The position numbers and the translations under genes are program-made. Under the pieces are notes generated by a model. That model did not search any database and was not told where the DNA came from. It saw nothing but the letters and a program-made list of their open reading frames with translations. DNA of 64,000 bases from Cryobacterium sp. SO2 (GTDB lineage Bacteria > Actinomycetota > Actinomycetes > Actinomycetales > Microbacteriaceae). This document shows positions 8,499-16,502 of the stretch, piece after piece. The stretch is from the NCBI RefSeq assembly GCF_026151165.2, contig NZ_CP117849.1, positions 3,596,001 through 3,660,000 on the forward strand, written 5' to 3'. How positions within the stretch are numbered: position 1 is the stretch's first letter; every line of letters begins with the position of its first letter.

Positions 8499-9128
8499 TC
8501 AGAATCTGTGCTGGAGAATCCAGGAGTGCATGGTCACGGCCGCCGCCGCGGAGGCGTTGAGCGAGCGGGTCGAGCCGAACTGGCTGATCTCCACCATGGC
8601 GTCGCCGGCGGCGACGGCCTCCGGCGACAGGCCGGGGCCCTCCTGACCGAAGAGCAGCACGCAGCGCTCGGGGAAGCTGAAGGTCTCGATGATCACACTG
8701 CCGGGCAGGTTGTCGATGGCGATGATCGGCAGCTCCTCCCCGCGGGCCCACTCCACGAAGGTGGCGACATCCGGGTGGTGTAAAACGTGCTGGTAGCGGT
8801 CGGTCACCATCGCGCCGCGCTTGTTCCAGCGCTTGCGGCCGATGATGTGCACGGTGTCGGCGCCGAACGCGTTGGCGCTGCGCACGATGGAGCCGATGTT
8901 CATGTCGTGCTGCCAGTTCTCGATGGCCACATGGAACGGGTTGCGCTTCTCGTCGAGGTCGGCCACGATCGCTGCCATCGTCCAGTAGCGGTACCGGTCG
9001 ATCACGTTGCGGGTGTCACCGCGCTCGAGCAGTTCGGGGTCGTAGTACGGCTCGTCCGGCCACTCCCCCACCCACGGGCCGACCCCGTTGGTGGACAGCT
9101 CTGGCGTGGGGTTCAACGGTTCTGGCAC
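8499..9128 (-). CDS. SpoU/TrmH-family RNA 2'-O-methyltransferase
   Basis: The 209-aa protein belongs to the SPOUT class, which methylates a ribose 2'-OH of tRNA or rRNA using SAM bound in a trefoil knot. All three SpoU motifs are present: NIGSIVRSANAFGA (motif 1), LLFGQEGPGLS (motif 2) and QFGSTRSLNASAAAAV (motif 3). A short N-terminal extension, rich in Pro and Trp, precedes the catalytic domain. The precise RNA target cannot be told from the sequence. It is probably transcribed with the small downstream gene. Confidence 0.9.
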   Translation of the reverse strand: MPEPLNPTPELSTNGVGPWVGEWPDEPYYDPELLERGDTRNVIDRYRYWTMAAIVADLDEKRNPFHVAIENWQHDMNIGSIVRSANAFGADTVHIIGRKRWNKRGAMVTDRYQHVLHHPDVATFVEWARGEELPIIAIDNLPGSVIIETFSFPERCVLLFGQEGPGLSPEAVAAGDAMVEISQFGSTRSLNASAAAAVTMHSWILQHRF

Positions 9129-9294
9129 TGCACCACCGTATCCCGCCGGGCACCCAGCTTCCGTTCATATCGGGTTCGCTACCCTTGTGCCCAGGGTGCG
9201 CTTCAGCCGGCGCCCGGAGCGATGTCAACCTCGTCCACCTGCCGGCACCATCCGATCGAGACCGTAATCATGACCCCGACCGGAAGGTACCTCC

Positions 9295-9984
9295 ATGCAA
9301 CCCACACTCTTCGGAATCGACTTCCTCGACTCCGAGTGGCTGATCGGCTGGTTCGGATCCTTCGTGCTGCTCGGCGTCGCCGCCGTCGTGTTCGTCGAGA
9401 CCGGCTTCATTGTGCTGTCGTTCCTGCCGGGCGACTCGCTGCTGTTCACGGTGGGCCTGCTCACCGCCACCGGGGACGTGCCGTTCCCGATCTTCGTGAC
9501 CTGCCTGATCATCTTCGTCGCCGCCTTCGCTGGCGACCAGCTCGCCTACGGCATCGGCCGCAAGGCGGGCCCGGCCGTCTTCGCCCGCGAACAGAACCGG
9601 TTCTTCAACCCGAAGAACGTGGAGCGCACCAACGCGTTCTTCGCCAAGCACGGCGGCAAGGCCGTGATCATCGCCAGGTTCCTGCCCGTCTTCCGCGCGT
9701 TCGTGCCGCTCGCCGCCGGCGTCGGCAAGATGAGCTACCGCACCTTCGTGACCTTCAACCTCATCGGCGCGTTCGCCTGGGGCGTCGGCCTCACCATGGT
9801 CGGCTTCCTGCTCGGCCAGATCGACTTCGTCGCGCGCTACTCGGAGTACTTCATCATCGGAATCGTGCTGCTCTCCGGCGTCCCGATCCTCTCCGAGCTC
9901 TACAAGGCCGGACGTGAGACGCTGCGCACTCGCGGCCACGGGACAGTGCCCACCGTCGAATTGCCGGAGGACGTGCGCGAGTAA
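9295..9984 (+). CDS. DedA-family membrane protein
   Basis: The 229-aa inner-membrane protein is a DedA/VTT protein. It has four or five hydrophobic helices plus the family segments FLPGDSLLF (about residue 42), GDQLAYGIGRKAG (about 81) and RFLPVFRAFVPLAAGVGKM (about 126). DedA proteins help membrane homeostasis; several are now considered lipid scramblases or undecaprenyl-phosphate flippases. Conserved Glu (FVETGF) and Arg residues of the family are kept. ATG 9295 follows GGAAGG at good spacing. The gene stands alone between a divergent RNA methylase and the next small gene. Confidence 0.93.
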   Translation: MQPTLFGIDFLDSEWLIGWFGSFVLLGVAAVVFVETGFIVLSFLPGDSLLFTVGLLTATGDVPFPIFVTCLIIFVAAFAGDQLAYGIGRKAGPAVFAREQNRFFNPKNVERTNAFFAKHGGKAVIIARFLPVFRAFVPLAAGVGKMSYRTFVTFNLIGAFAWGVGLTMVGFLLGQIDFVARYSEYFIIGIVLLSGVPILSELYKAGRETLRTRGHGTVPTVELPEDVRE

Positions 9985-10170
9985 CTCGTGGCCCGCGGAT
10001 GCCCCGGATGGGGGCTGACCGGGTCAGAACGCCCTCGATAGATTGAGGATCCGATGCTCGGGGGGACCGCGCGGGCAGCAGACTGACACGACCCGGGGGG
10101 CGTCGCGATGCACGAGCAGATGTCGTACCGGTGCGCGTGGACACGCCACCCGGGTTCGAGGACCTGACCG

Positions 10171-10464
10171 GTGGGACGGTTCATCTATGACTCGACGTTG
10201 ATCGTGATCCTGGACGATGAGGTCCTCGGGTACCTGCAGGCCGTGATCGGGGCCAAGTTTCGCCTGCAGCAGTCGTTCTACTTCAGCTGGGGCTACCCGG
10301 CCAACACCGGCGAGAGCCGAACCACCGTCTGGTTGACACCGGGCGTCGCGATGCAGTTCGTCTACCGCGGCGCACGCCCTCCGGCCCTCGACCGGGACCG
10401 GGTCAACACGCTGTTCGCGCAGGCGAATAGCCCAACGGGCCTCGTGCTCATCGTGGGCGCCTGA
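10171..10464 (+). CDS. small conserved Microbacteriaceae-type protein (DUF7882-like)
   Basis: The 97-aa soluble protein starts at GTG with MGRFIYDSTLIVILDDEVL and has FYFSWGYPANTGESRTTVWL in the middle and QANSPTGL near the end. I recognise this pattern from a family of about 100-aa proteins common in Microbacteriaceae, now called DUF7882 and often misnamed ATP-dependent DNA ligase. There is no ligase motif (no KxDG) and no room for one. The function is unknown. It sits alone between dedA and the manganese genes. Confidence 0.65.
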   Translation: MGRFIYDSTLIVILDDEVLGYLQAVIGAKFRLQQSFYFSWGYPANTGESRTTVWLTPGVAMQFVYRGARPPALDRDRVNTLFAQANSPTGLVLIVGA

Positions 10465-10503
10465 GCGCGGTGACGGCACATCGCGTGACTGAGGGTTTCG
10501 GGA

Positions 10504-10539
10504 TGCCTAAATAATCTGTAGGATTTAGGCATGCCTCAA
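10504..10539 (+). promoter_or_regulatory. candidate MntR operator over the mntH start
   Basis: Two interlaced palindromes cover the start codon: TGCCTAAAT (10504-10512) with ATTTAGGCA (10523-10531), spaced by 10 nt, and TTTAGGCATGCCTCAA (10524-10539), a 16-bp palindrome with one mismatch. The second resembles the DtxR/MntR-type TTAGGCATGCCTAA site. A DtxR-family regulator lies two genes on. Confidence 0.72.
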
Positions 10540-11808
10540 ATTGATGCCCCGGGCGCCGCCGTTCAGCAGCCCGACCTGCCCACCGCGCGTGGCGTGGCAT
10601 CCACCCGCCTGCTCTGGCTGCTGGGACCGGCCCTTGTGGCGGGGGTGGCGTACCTCGACCCCGGCAACGTGGCCAGCAATATGACCGCCGGCGCGCGGTA
10701 CGGCTACCTGCTGGTGTGGGTGGTCGTGGCCGGCAACCTGATGGCCTGGCTGATCCAGTACCTCTCGGCCAAACTCGGCATCGTCACCGGCACCAGCCTG
10801 CCCGAGGTGCTCGGCGTGCGCCTGCGCCGGCCTACCTCCCGGCGGCTCTACTGGATTCAGGCCGAGCTGGTGGCGATGGCCACCGACCTGGCCGAGATCA
10901 TCGGCGGCGCCGTGGCGCTGAACCTGCTCTTCGGCCTGCCGCTGCTGGCCGGCGGTGTGATCACCGGAGTCATCTCGATGATCGTGCTCACCGTGCAGAC
11001 CCGCCGCGGCCCGCGGGTCTTCGAACGGGTCATCGTGGCGCTGCTGCTGATCATCACGGTGGGGTTCGCCGCCGGGGTGTTCTTTGCACCGCCGGATGCC
11101 GGAGGCGTCATCGACGGTCTCGTGCCGCGTTTCCAGGGTGCGGACTCCGTGCTGCTGGCGGCGTCCATCCTCGGTGCCACGATCATGCCGCACGCCATCT
11201 ACGCGCACTCGGCGCTCACCAGGGACCGCTTCCCGATGCAGGAAGGACCGGCCGCCACCCGCCGCCTGCTCTGGGCCACCAAGTGGGATGTGACCATCGC
11301 GATGGCCATCGCCGGCACCGTCAATCTGGCCATCCTGCTGCTCGCGGCCTCTGCACTGCAGGGCGTGCCCGGCACCGACTCCCTCGAGGGCGCCTACGCG
11401 GCACTCGCGAGCACGCTCGGACCGGTGGTGGCCACAGTGTTCGCGATCGGCCTGCTGGCCTCCGGCCTCGCCTCCACCTCGGTGGGCGCCTACGCCGGCG
11501 CCGAGATCATGCACGGCTTGCTCAAGGTGCGTGTACCGCTGCTGCTGCGCCGGGTGGTCACACTCATTCCGGCCCTGCTGATCCTCGGCATCGGCTTCGA
11601 CCCCACCCAGGCCCTCGTGCTGAGCCAGGTCGTGTTGTCCTTCGGCATCCCGTTCGCCCTCATCCCGCTGGTCTGGCTCACCGCGCAGAAGGGCCTGCTG
11701 GGCGACTTCGCCAACCGCTGGTTCACCACGGCGACCGGCGCACTCGCGGCGGTGCTCCTGGTGACCCTCAACGCCGTGCTGCTCGTGCTGGTCTTCACCG
11801 CACCGTGA
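10531..11808 (+). CDS. mntH: NRAMP-family manganese/divalent metal importer
   Basis: The 425-aa membrane protein imports Mn(II), and possibly Fe(II), with protons. It has about 11 hydrophobic helices and the NRAMP metal-site signatures: DPGN in TM1 (AYLDPGNVASNMTAGARYGY) and MPHAIYAHS in TM6. The ATG at 10531 lies inside the palindromic operator, with TAGGA just before it, so repressor binding would block transcription start or initiation. An MntR-type regulator begins 25 nt after the stop on the same strand, giving a manganese uptake and control pair. Confidence 0.95.
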   Translation: MPQIDAPGAAVQQPDLPTARGVASTRLLWLLGPALVAGVAYLDPGNVASNMTAGARYGYLLVWVVVAGNLMAWLIQYLSAKLGIVTGTSLPEVLGVRLRRPTSRRLYWIQAELVAMATDLAEIIGGAVALNLLFGLPLLAGGVITGVISMIVLTVQTRRGPRVFERVIVALLLIITVGFAAGVFFAPPDAGGVIDGLVPRFQGADSVLLAASILGATIMPHAIYAHSALTRDRFPMQEGPAATRRLLWATKWDVTIAMAIAGTVNLAILLLAASALQGVPGTDSLEGAYAALASTLGPVVATVFAIGLLASGLASTSVGAYAGAEIMHGLLKVRVPLLLRRVVTLIPALLILGIGFDPTQALVLSQVVLSFGIPFALIPLVWLTAQKGLLGDFANRWFTTATGALAAVLLVTLNAVLLVLVFTAP

Positions 11809-11833
11809 CCCGCCCGGTTACCCTGAGTAGGCC

Positions 11834-12478
11834 ATGAAACCCACCACACCCGCCGCCGAGGACTACCTCAAGACGATCTACGCGCACACCGAGTGGCAGT
11901 CGGAGCCGATCACGCCCAAGGCCCTCGCCACCCGGCTGGGCATCGCGCCGTCGTCGGTGACGGAGATGGTGAAGAAATTGGCCGCCGGCGGCTTCATCGC
12001 CCACGTGCCGTACGGCCCGCTCACTCTCACCCCCGCAGGCCGGCTGCGTGCCACCGCCGTGGTGCGCCGGCATCGTCTGATCGAAACCTGGCTCGTCCGC
12101 GAGCTCGGCTACGCCTGGGACGAGGTGCACGACGAGGCCGAGGTGCTTGAGCACTCCATCTCCGACCGGCTGCTCGAGGCGATCGACACCCACCTGGGCC
12201 ACCCGAAGGCCGATCCGCACGGCGATCTCATTCCCGCCGCCGACGGGTCCACCGACCAGGTGCCGTCGATCCTGCTCGCGGATGCGCCGCCCGGCCACGC
12301 CGGAACCGTGCTGAGGGTCAGCGACCGCGACCCGGCCGTGCTGCGCTCCCTTGCCGACGCTGGCATCGGCCCGGGCAGCCACCTCACGGTGCTCGACGCG
12401 GCTACCGTGCTGCTGCCCGCGGGGGCGCCGCATCCGTTCTCGCCCGACGTGGCGGTGGCGGTCTGGCTCACCAGCTGA
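11834..12478 (+). CDS. mntR: DtxR-family manganese-responsive regulator
   Basis: The 214-aa regulator has a winged helix at the N-terminus (TPKALATRLGIAPSSVTEMVKKL, about residues 28-50). A metal-binding and dimerisation region follows (RRHRLIETWLVRELGYAWDEVHDEAEVLEHSIS), and a C-terminal FeoA-like SH3 domain starts near LRVSDRDPAVL. The His and Glu residues of the dimerisation helices are those used for metal binding in DtxR/MntR proteins. Genomic pairing with the NRAMP importer favours Mn(II) sensing over Fe(II), though the specificity residues cannot be proved by eye. Confidence 0.88.
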   Translation: MKPTTPAAEDYLKTIYAHTEWQSEPITPKALATRLGIAPSSVTEMVKKLAAGGFIAHVPYGPLTLTPAGRLRATAVVRRHRLIETWLVRELGYAWDEVHDEAEVLEHSISDRLLEAIDTHLGHPKADPHGDLIPAADGSTDQVPSILLADAPPGHAGTVLRVSDRDPAVLRSLADAGIGPGSHLTVLDAATVLLPAGAPHPFSPDVAVAVWLTS

Positions 12479-12606
12479 GTGCTGCCCGAGCAGCGCAGAT
12501 GAGTGCACCTCCCGGGTGCCGGTGGGAAACCTCGCCCCGATAGTCTGGGGGCGGCAGCGTGTTCCCTTAGCTGCCCACAACGGCGTCCCCCAAGAAGGAG
12601 CGTGTC

Positions 12607-13407
12607 ATGAGAACCCGTGACGAGATCGAATGCTGGCTCACCGACATGGACGGCGTCCTGGTGCATGAGAACCAGGCACTGCCCGGAGCCGCCGAACTTC
12701 TGCAGCAGTGGACCGACGCGGGCACGCCGTTCCTGGTGCTGACCAACAACTCGATCTTCACGCCGCGCGACCTGTCGGCCCGCCTGCGCTCGTCGGGCCT
12801 CAACGTGCCCGAGGAGCGCATCTGGACCTCGGCGCTGGCCACGGCCGACTTCCTCAAGCAGCAAAGCCCCGGCGGCACGGCGTTCGTGATCGGCGAGGTG
12901 GGCCTCACGACCGCGCTGCACGAGGCCGGCTTCATCATGACCGAGACCAACCCGGACTACGTGGTGGTGGGCGAGACCCGCAACTACTCCTTCGAGGCCA
13001 TCACCAAGGCCATCCGTCTGCTGCTCAAGGGCGCACGCTTCATCGTCACCAACCCGGATGCGACCGGCCCGAGCGCCGAGGGACCGATGCCGGCCACCGG
13101 CGCGATCGCCGCGCTCATCACCAAGGCCACCGGCATGGAGCCGTACGTGGTGGGCAAGCCCAACCCGATGATGTTCCGCTCGGCGATGAACCGCATCGGC
13201 GCGCACTCGGAGAACACCGGCATGATCGGCGACCGGATGGACACCGACATCGTGGCCGGCATCGAGGCCGGGTTGCACACCGTGCTCGTGCTCACGGGCA
13301 TCAGCGACCCCGCAGAGGTCGCCCGCTACCCGTTCCGCCCCGACGAGATCCTGGACGGCGTGCACCAGCTGCTCCACGTCGGGCCCATCGAGTCCGACGA
13401 GATCTAG
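12607..13407 (+). CDS. HAD-IIA (NagD-like) sugar-phosphate phosphatase
   Basis: The 266-aa cytoplasmic phosphatase has HAD motif I WLTDMDGVLV (nucleophile Asp about residue 13), motif II VLTNNS, and the C-terminal motif IGDRMDTDIVAGIEAG. The large type IIA cap domain lies between, with TNPDATGPSAEG. NagD enzymes hydrolyse phosphorylated sugars and nucleotides such as GMP or UMP; the exact substrate is unknown. The ATG at 12607 follows AAGGAG. The gene is monocistronic and ends at a strong bidirectional hairpin. Confidence 0.9.
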   Translation: MRTRDEIECWLTDMDGVLVHENQALPGAAELLQQWTDAGTPFLVLTNNSIFTPRDLSARLRSSGLNVPEERIWTSALATADFLKQQSPGGTAFVIGEVGLTTALHEAGFIMTETNPDYVVVGETRNYSFEAITKAIRLLLKGARFIVTNPDATGPSAEGPMPATGAIAALITKATGMEPYVVGKPNPMMFRSAMNRIGAHSENTGMIGDRMDTDIVAGIEAGLHTVLVLTGISDPAEVARYPFRPDEILDGVHQLLHVGPIESDEI

Positions 13408-13419
13408 GCCCAACATCCT

Positions 13420-13480
13420 CGCGACCCGTGAGAAAAGCCCCGAAAACCGGAGTTTTTCGGGGCCCAACTCACGGCTCGCG
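13420..13480. terminator. bidirectional terminator between nagD-like and septum genes
   Basis: An inner stem GCCCCGAAAA/TTTTCGGGGC (13437-13446 and 13454-13463) with a 7-nt loop is enclosed by an outer stem, 13420-13432 with 13468-13480, having one mismatch. The A- and T-rich inner stem would provide a T-run in both directions for the two convergent genes. Confidence 0.8.
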
Positions 13481-13495
13481 GGTGGTGGTGGCTGA

Positions 13496-15628
13496 TTAGG
13501 CGACTGGGGCGAGGCTCGCGGTGAGCGGCTCACCGGAGGAGCGGCTCGCGAAGCAGTAGAAGTACCGGTCGCCGGCGTCCCACTGCTCGGCCGTGACCGG
13601 GTAGCTACCCTGCAGCTGCACATCGTCGTAGGCTCCGGCGGCCGCGAAGTCGATCACTCCTGGGGCGCTGCAGAGCACGTTGATCTGGTCGGCGAAGGCC
13701 TGCTCGCCGGGGAACTCCGAGCCGCTCTCCCCCTCGAGAATGCCGCGGTAGACCAGCTGCGCGGTGTGCGGAGTGGCGCAGTCGACGACCGTGAACTCCT
13801 CGTCCCACGGTGACGTGTACGGCTCCAGGCATTCGGTGCCGAACATGGTGTCCCAGGCGTGCACACCAACGGGCTGCGGAGCGGTGGGAGCTGGCGTCGG
13901 CGTGGGCGTGGGAGTCGGTGTGGCGCTCTCGGCCGCCGACTCGGTGGCAGTCGGTGCGGCCACCGGCGTGCCGCCGAGGCCCTGGCCGAGGAAGAACAGT
14001 CCGATGATCACGAGCACGGCGAGGACGGCTCCGCCGGCCCAGGCGAGAGTGCGCCTCGACGGACGGCGGGGCGGGCCGCCGGCCGTGAAGGAGCTGCGCT
14101 TGGGTGCAGCGGCGTCAGCGTCGGCGGCGTCCTCCGGGATGAGCCCGGATGCGTGTGCGTCGGCTGCCGAGGTGGCACCGGCGGCAGCTGCGGGGCCGGC
14201 CACGGGAGGCAGAGCGGCAGGCACGGCCGAAGCGGGCGGGCGGGCGCCCTCGTCACCGGTCGATGGCGCGACATGCGCCGCGCGCGGCGCCACCACCGGT
14301 GCCGGTGCGCCAGCGGCTGCAGCGGCAGCGGCAGCGGCAGCGGCAGCGGAGCCGGCGGCGGAGCGGGGCGGGGTGCCCAGCGGGCTGGGCGCGGTGCGGC
14401 GCCGGACGGCGTCCGCCTCTTCTTCGTCTGTGGGCACGAGCCGGGACTGCGCCGGCGTCGTCCACCACGGGGCAGGCTCAGGGTCGGCCGCCAAACGGCG
14501 GGGTGCGGCCGGTGCCTTGGTGAGCGGCTCGACCGGTTCTGCGCCGGGGACCGACGCCGCGGCGACGGGCGACGGCACGGCCGGCTCGGGTGCCGTGGTC
14601 GGCTCCGCTGCCGCAGCCGGGACGGCGGTGGGCGGTGCCACGGCGGGCGGTACGGCGGCGGTTGGTGCGGGTGCCGACGGCACGACGGCGGCTTCATCGC
14701 TGGCCGGGGTGGTGTCTGCGGAGGCAGGTACGGCTGCGGCGGTTTCGGCAGCCTGCGCCCGACGGGCCTCAACAACCGGGTCGGGCTCGATCGTGGGCGT
14801 CAGGCCCCAACGGAAGCCGGTGGACGCAGGTTCGGGCGTGCTCGACTCGGCTTCCGGCTCGTCGGCGATCGGCACGGCAGCACGCTCTGCTTCGGCGCGG
14901 TCGGCGTCGGCACGGTCTGCGTCGGCACGTTCCGCCGCACTGCGGTCGGCTTCCGCACGCGCGAGTTCAGCCTGCTCGGCTGCACGACGGTCGGCTTCCC
15001 GCCGCTCGGTCTCGGCACGCTCGGCATCCGCACGCTCAGCATCCGCACGCTCAGCGGCAACACGGGCGGCCTCGGCACGCTCGGTCTCCGCGCGCTCGGC
15101 GGCAACCCGGGCGATCTCGGCCCGCTCGGCTTCGGCCCTGGCAGTCTCGGCTCGTTCAGCCTCAGCACGCACAGTCTCGGCGCGCTCGGCCTCGACACGT
15201 TCGGTCTCGACGCGCTCGGCCTCGGCACGCTCTGCGGCTACCCGGGCGGTCTCGGCGCGCTCGACTTCGGCCCGCTCGGCGGCGGCGCGGATGGCGATGG
15301 TGCGTTCCGCATCGGCCCGCTCGGCTTCGACGCGGTCGGCCTCGGCCCGCTCGGCTTCAACACGCTCGGCACGGGTGGGGTAGCTGTCGGCCGGTGCCGG
15401 CGGCGCCGGTTCGTCCTGGGGTGCAGCGGGGGGAACCACGGGCATCACGACGGTCGGGGCCGGCTCGACGCCGGCATCCGGTTCGACCGCGGTCGCGGGA
15501 GCGGCCGCCTCAGCGGGCTGCTCCGGCTCGTCGGTCTCGCCGTCGGTCTCATCGTCGTCGCTCAGCTGCGAAGCGAGCCAGTCGATGCCGAGGTCGTCCT
15601 CGTCGTGTCCGCCCTGCTGATCCGGCAT
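13496..15628 (-). CDS. repeat-rich membrane protein with Septum_form-like C-terminal domain
   Basis: The 710-aa protein has four parts: an acidic N-terminus (LASQLSDDDETDGE); about 170 residues of Ala-Glu-Arg heptad-like repeats (AERAEAERVE type), a likely long charged helix; a low-complexity Ala/Pro stretch; and one transmembrane helix (LAWAGGAVLAVLVIIGLFFLG, about residues 550-570). After a Thr-Pro linker, the outside domain (GTECLEPYTSPWDEEFTVVDCATPHTAQLVYRG) resembles the Septum_form family, including the paired Cys. The topology suggests a cytosolic coiled arm tethered to an exported sensor or cell-wall domain. Its start overlaps the pyrE stop as ATGA, so it is translationally coupled. 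Confidence 0.75.
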   Translation of the reverse strand: MPDQQGGHDEDDLGIDWLASQLSDDDETDGETDEPEQPAEAAAPATAVEPDAGVEPAPTVVMPVVPPAAPQDEPAPPAPADSYPTRAERVEAERAEADRVEAERADAERTIAIRAAAERAEVERAETARVAAERAEAERVETERVEAERAETVRAEAERAETARAEAERAEIARVAAERAETERAEAARVAAERADAERADAERAETERREADRRAAEQAELARAEADRSAAERADADRADADRAEAERAAVPIADEPEAESSTPEPASTGFRWGLTPTIEPDPVVEARRAQAAETAAAVPASADTTPASDEAAVVPSAPAPTAAVPPAVAPPTAVPAAAAEPTTAPEPAVPSPVAAASVPGAEPVEPLTKAPAAPRRLAADPEPAPWWTTPAQSRLVPTDEEEADAVRRRTAPSPLGTPPRSAAGSAAAAAAAAAAAAGAPAPVVAPRAAHVAPSTGDEGARPPASAVPAALPPVAGPAAAAGATSAADAHASGLIPEDAADADAAAPKRSSFTAGGPPRRPSRRTLAWAGGAVLAVLVIIGLFFLGQGLGGTPVAAPTATESAAESATPTPTPTPTPAPTAPQPVGVHAWDTMFGTECLEPYTSPWDEEFTVVDCATPHTAQLVYRGILEGESGSEFPGEQAFADQINVLCSAPGVIDFAAAGAYDDVQLQGSYPVTAEQWDAGDRYFYCFASRSSGEPLTASLAPVA

Positions 15629-16176
15629 CAGCTCAGTCCCAGGTCCTCGAGTCCGATGGCCGCGTAGTACGGGTAGCCCGCGCCTTCGATGACCTCGCGG
15701 GCGCCGGTGTTGCGGTCGACGACCACGGCCACGCCGGCGATGATCGCTCCGACCTTGAGCAGCGCCTCGATGGCCGCGAGCGGCGAGCCGCCGGTGGTCG
15801 AGGTGTCTTCGAGCACGATGACCCGCTTACCGACGAGGTCCGGGCCCTCGACCTGACGGCCGCGGCCGTGGTCCTTGGGCTCCTTGCGCACGACGAAAGC
15901 GTCGTAGGCCAGGCCGCGTGCGGCACCCTGGTGCAGGATCGCGGTGGCGACGGGGTCTGCGCCCATGGTCATGCCGCCGACGGCCACGACGTCCGGAATG
16001 TCTTTGATGAGGTCGAGCATGACCTGACCGATCAGCGGGGCGACCCGGTGGTCCAGGCTGACCTTGCGGAGATCCACATAATACGTGGCCTTCTTGCCGC
16101 TGGTGAGAGTGAAGTCACCGTGGAAGACGGCCTCGGCCGAGATGTGGTCGATGAGCTGCTTGCGTGTATCCGTCAC
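15628..16176 (-). CDS. pyrE: orotate phosphoribosyltransferase
   Basis: The 182-aa enzyme joins orotate and PRPP to make OMP in de novo pyrimidine synthesis. The PRPP-binding motif VIVLEDTSTTGGS is at about residues 115-127, and the family segments TLTSGKKATYYVDLRK and GGMTMGADPVA are present. The length is normal. Translation continues by ATGA overlap into the septum-formation-like protein, an unusual partner for a nucleotide biosynthesis gene. I see no attenuator upstream. Confidence 0.95.
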   Translation of the reverse strand: MTDTRKQLIDHISAEAVFHGDFTLTSGKKATYYVDLRKVSLDHRVAPLIGQVMLDLIKDIPDVVAVGGMTMGADPVATAILHQGAARGLAYDAFVVRKEPKDHGRGRQVEGPDLVGKRVIVLEDTSTTGGSPLAAIEALLKVGAIIAGVAVVVDRNTGAREVIEGAGYPYYAAIGLEDLGLS

Positions 16177-16246
16177 AGAGCTACTTTAGGCCAATTGCCC
16201 GCCAGGAGTCCCGCGCGCGATACGGTCAGGCGCGGGACGGAGGGGA

Positions 16247-16369
16247 TTAGAAGCTGCGAACGAACTTCTTCTCGGCGATGCGGCCGTAGCCGTCCTTGTT
16301 CACGGCGACGACGGTTCCGGCGATGGAGCCAGCAGCGACAAGGGAGATGAGGATCATGAAAACGAACAC
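16247..16369 (-). CDS. 40-aa single-pass membrane peptide
   Basis: The frame from GTG at 16369 encodes 40 residues: a hydrophobic helix (MFVFMILISLVAAGSIAGTV), then VAVNKDGYGRIAEKKF and a short basic tail. GAAAGG lies 7 nt before the GTG, a convincing ribosome binding site; an ATG four codons in is an alternative. I recall similar short proteins with a DGYGR-type motif after one helix in other Microbacteriaceae. The function is unknown. It is divergent from the LysR gene and 70 nt downstream of pyrE's start on the other side. Confidence 0.65.
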   Translation of the reverse strand: MFVFMILISLVAAGSIAGTVVAVNKDGYGRIAEKKFVRSF

Positions 16370-16483
16370 GGTCGTGCCTTTCGAAGGAAGTGGATGGCCG
16401 TGTCACAGCGGGCGTGTGCCCCGTAACCGACTCTCTTATCAGACCACCAACAACTTTTCAGCACAATCACATAGTTCTGCAGT

Positions 16484-16495
16484 GACTATGTAGTC
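16484..16495. promoter_or_regulatory. palindrome in the LysR/small-peptide divergent region
   Basis: GACTATGTAGTC is a near-perfect palindrome 7 nt before the LysR start, and ATAGT/ACTAT half-sites overlap it upstream (16471-16489). It is a candidate LysR-type binding site in an AT-rich divergent promoter. Confidence 0.45.
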
Positions 16496-16502
16496 TGGCT
16501 AC

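Noticed and set aside
10171..10464. ATP-dependent DNA ligase label for the 97-aa protein
   Set aside because: Such a label is common for this small family, but no adenylation motif or ligase domain is present.
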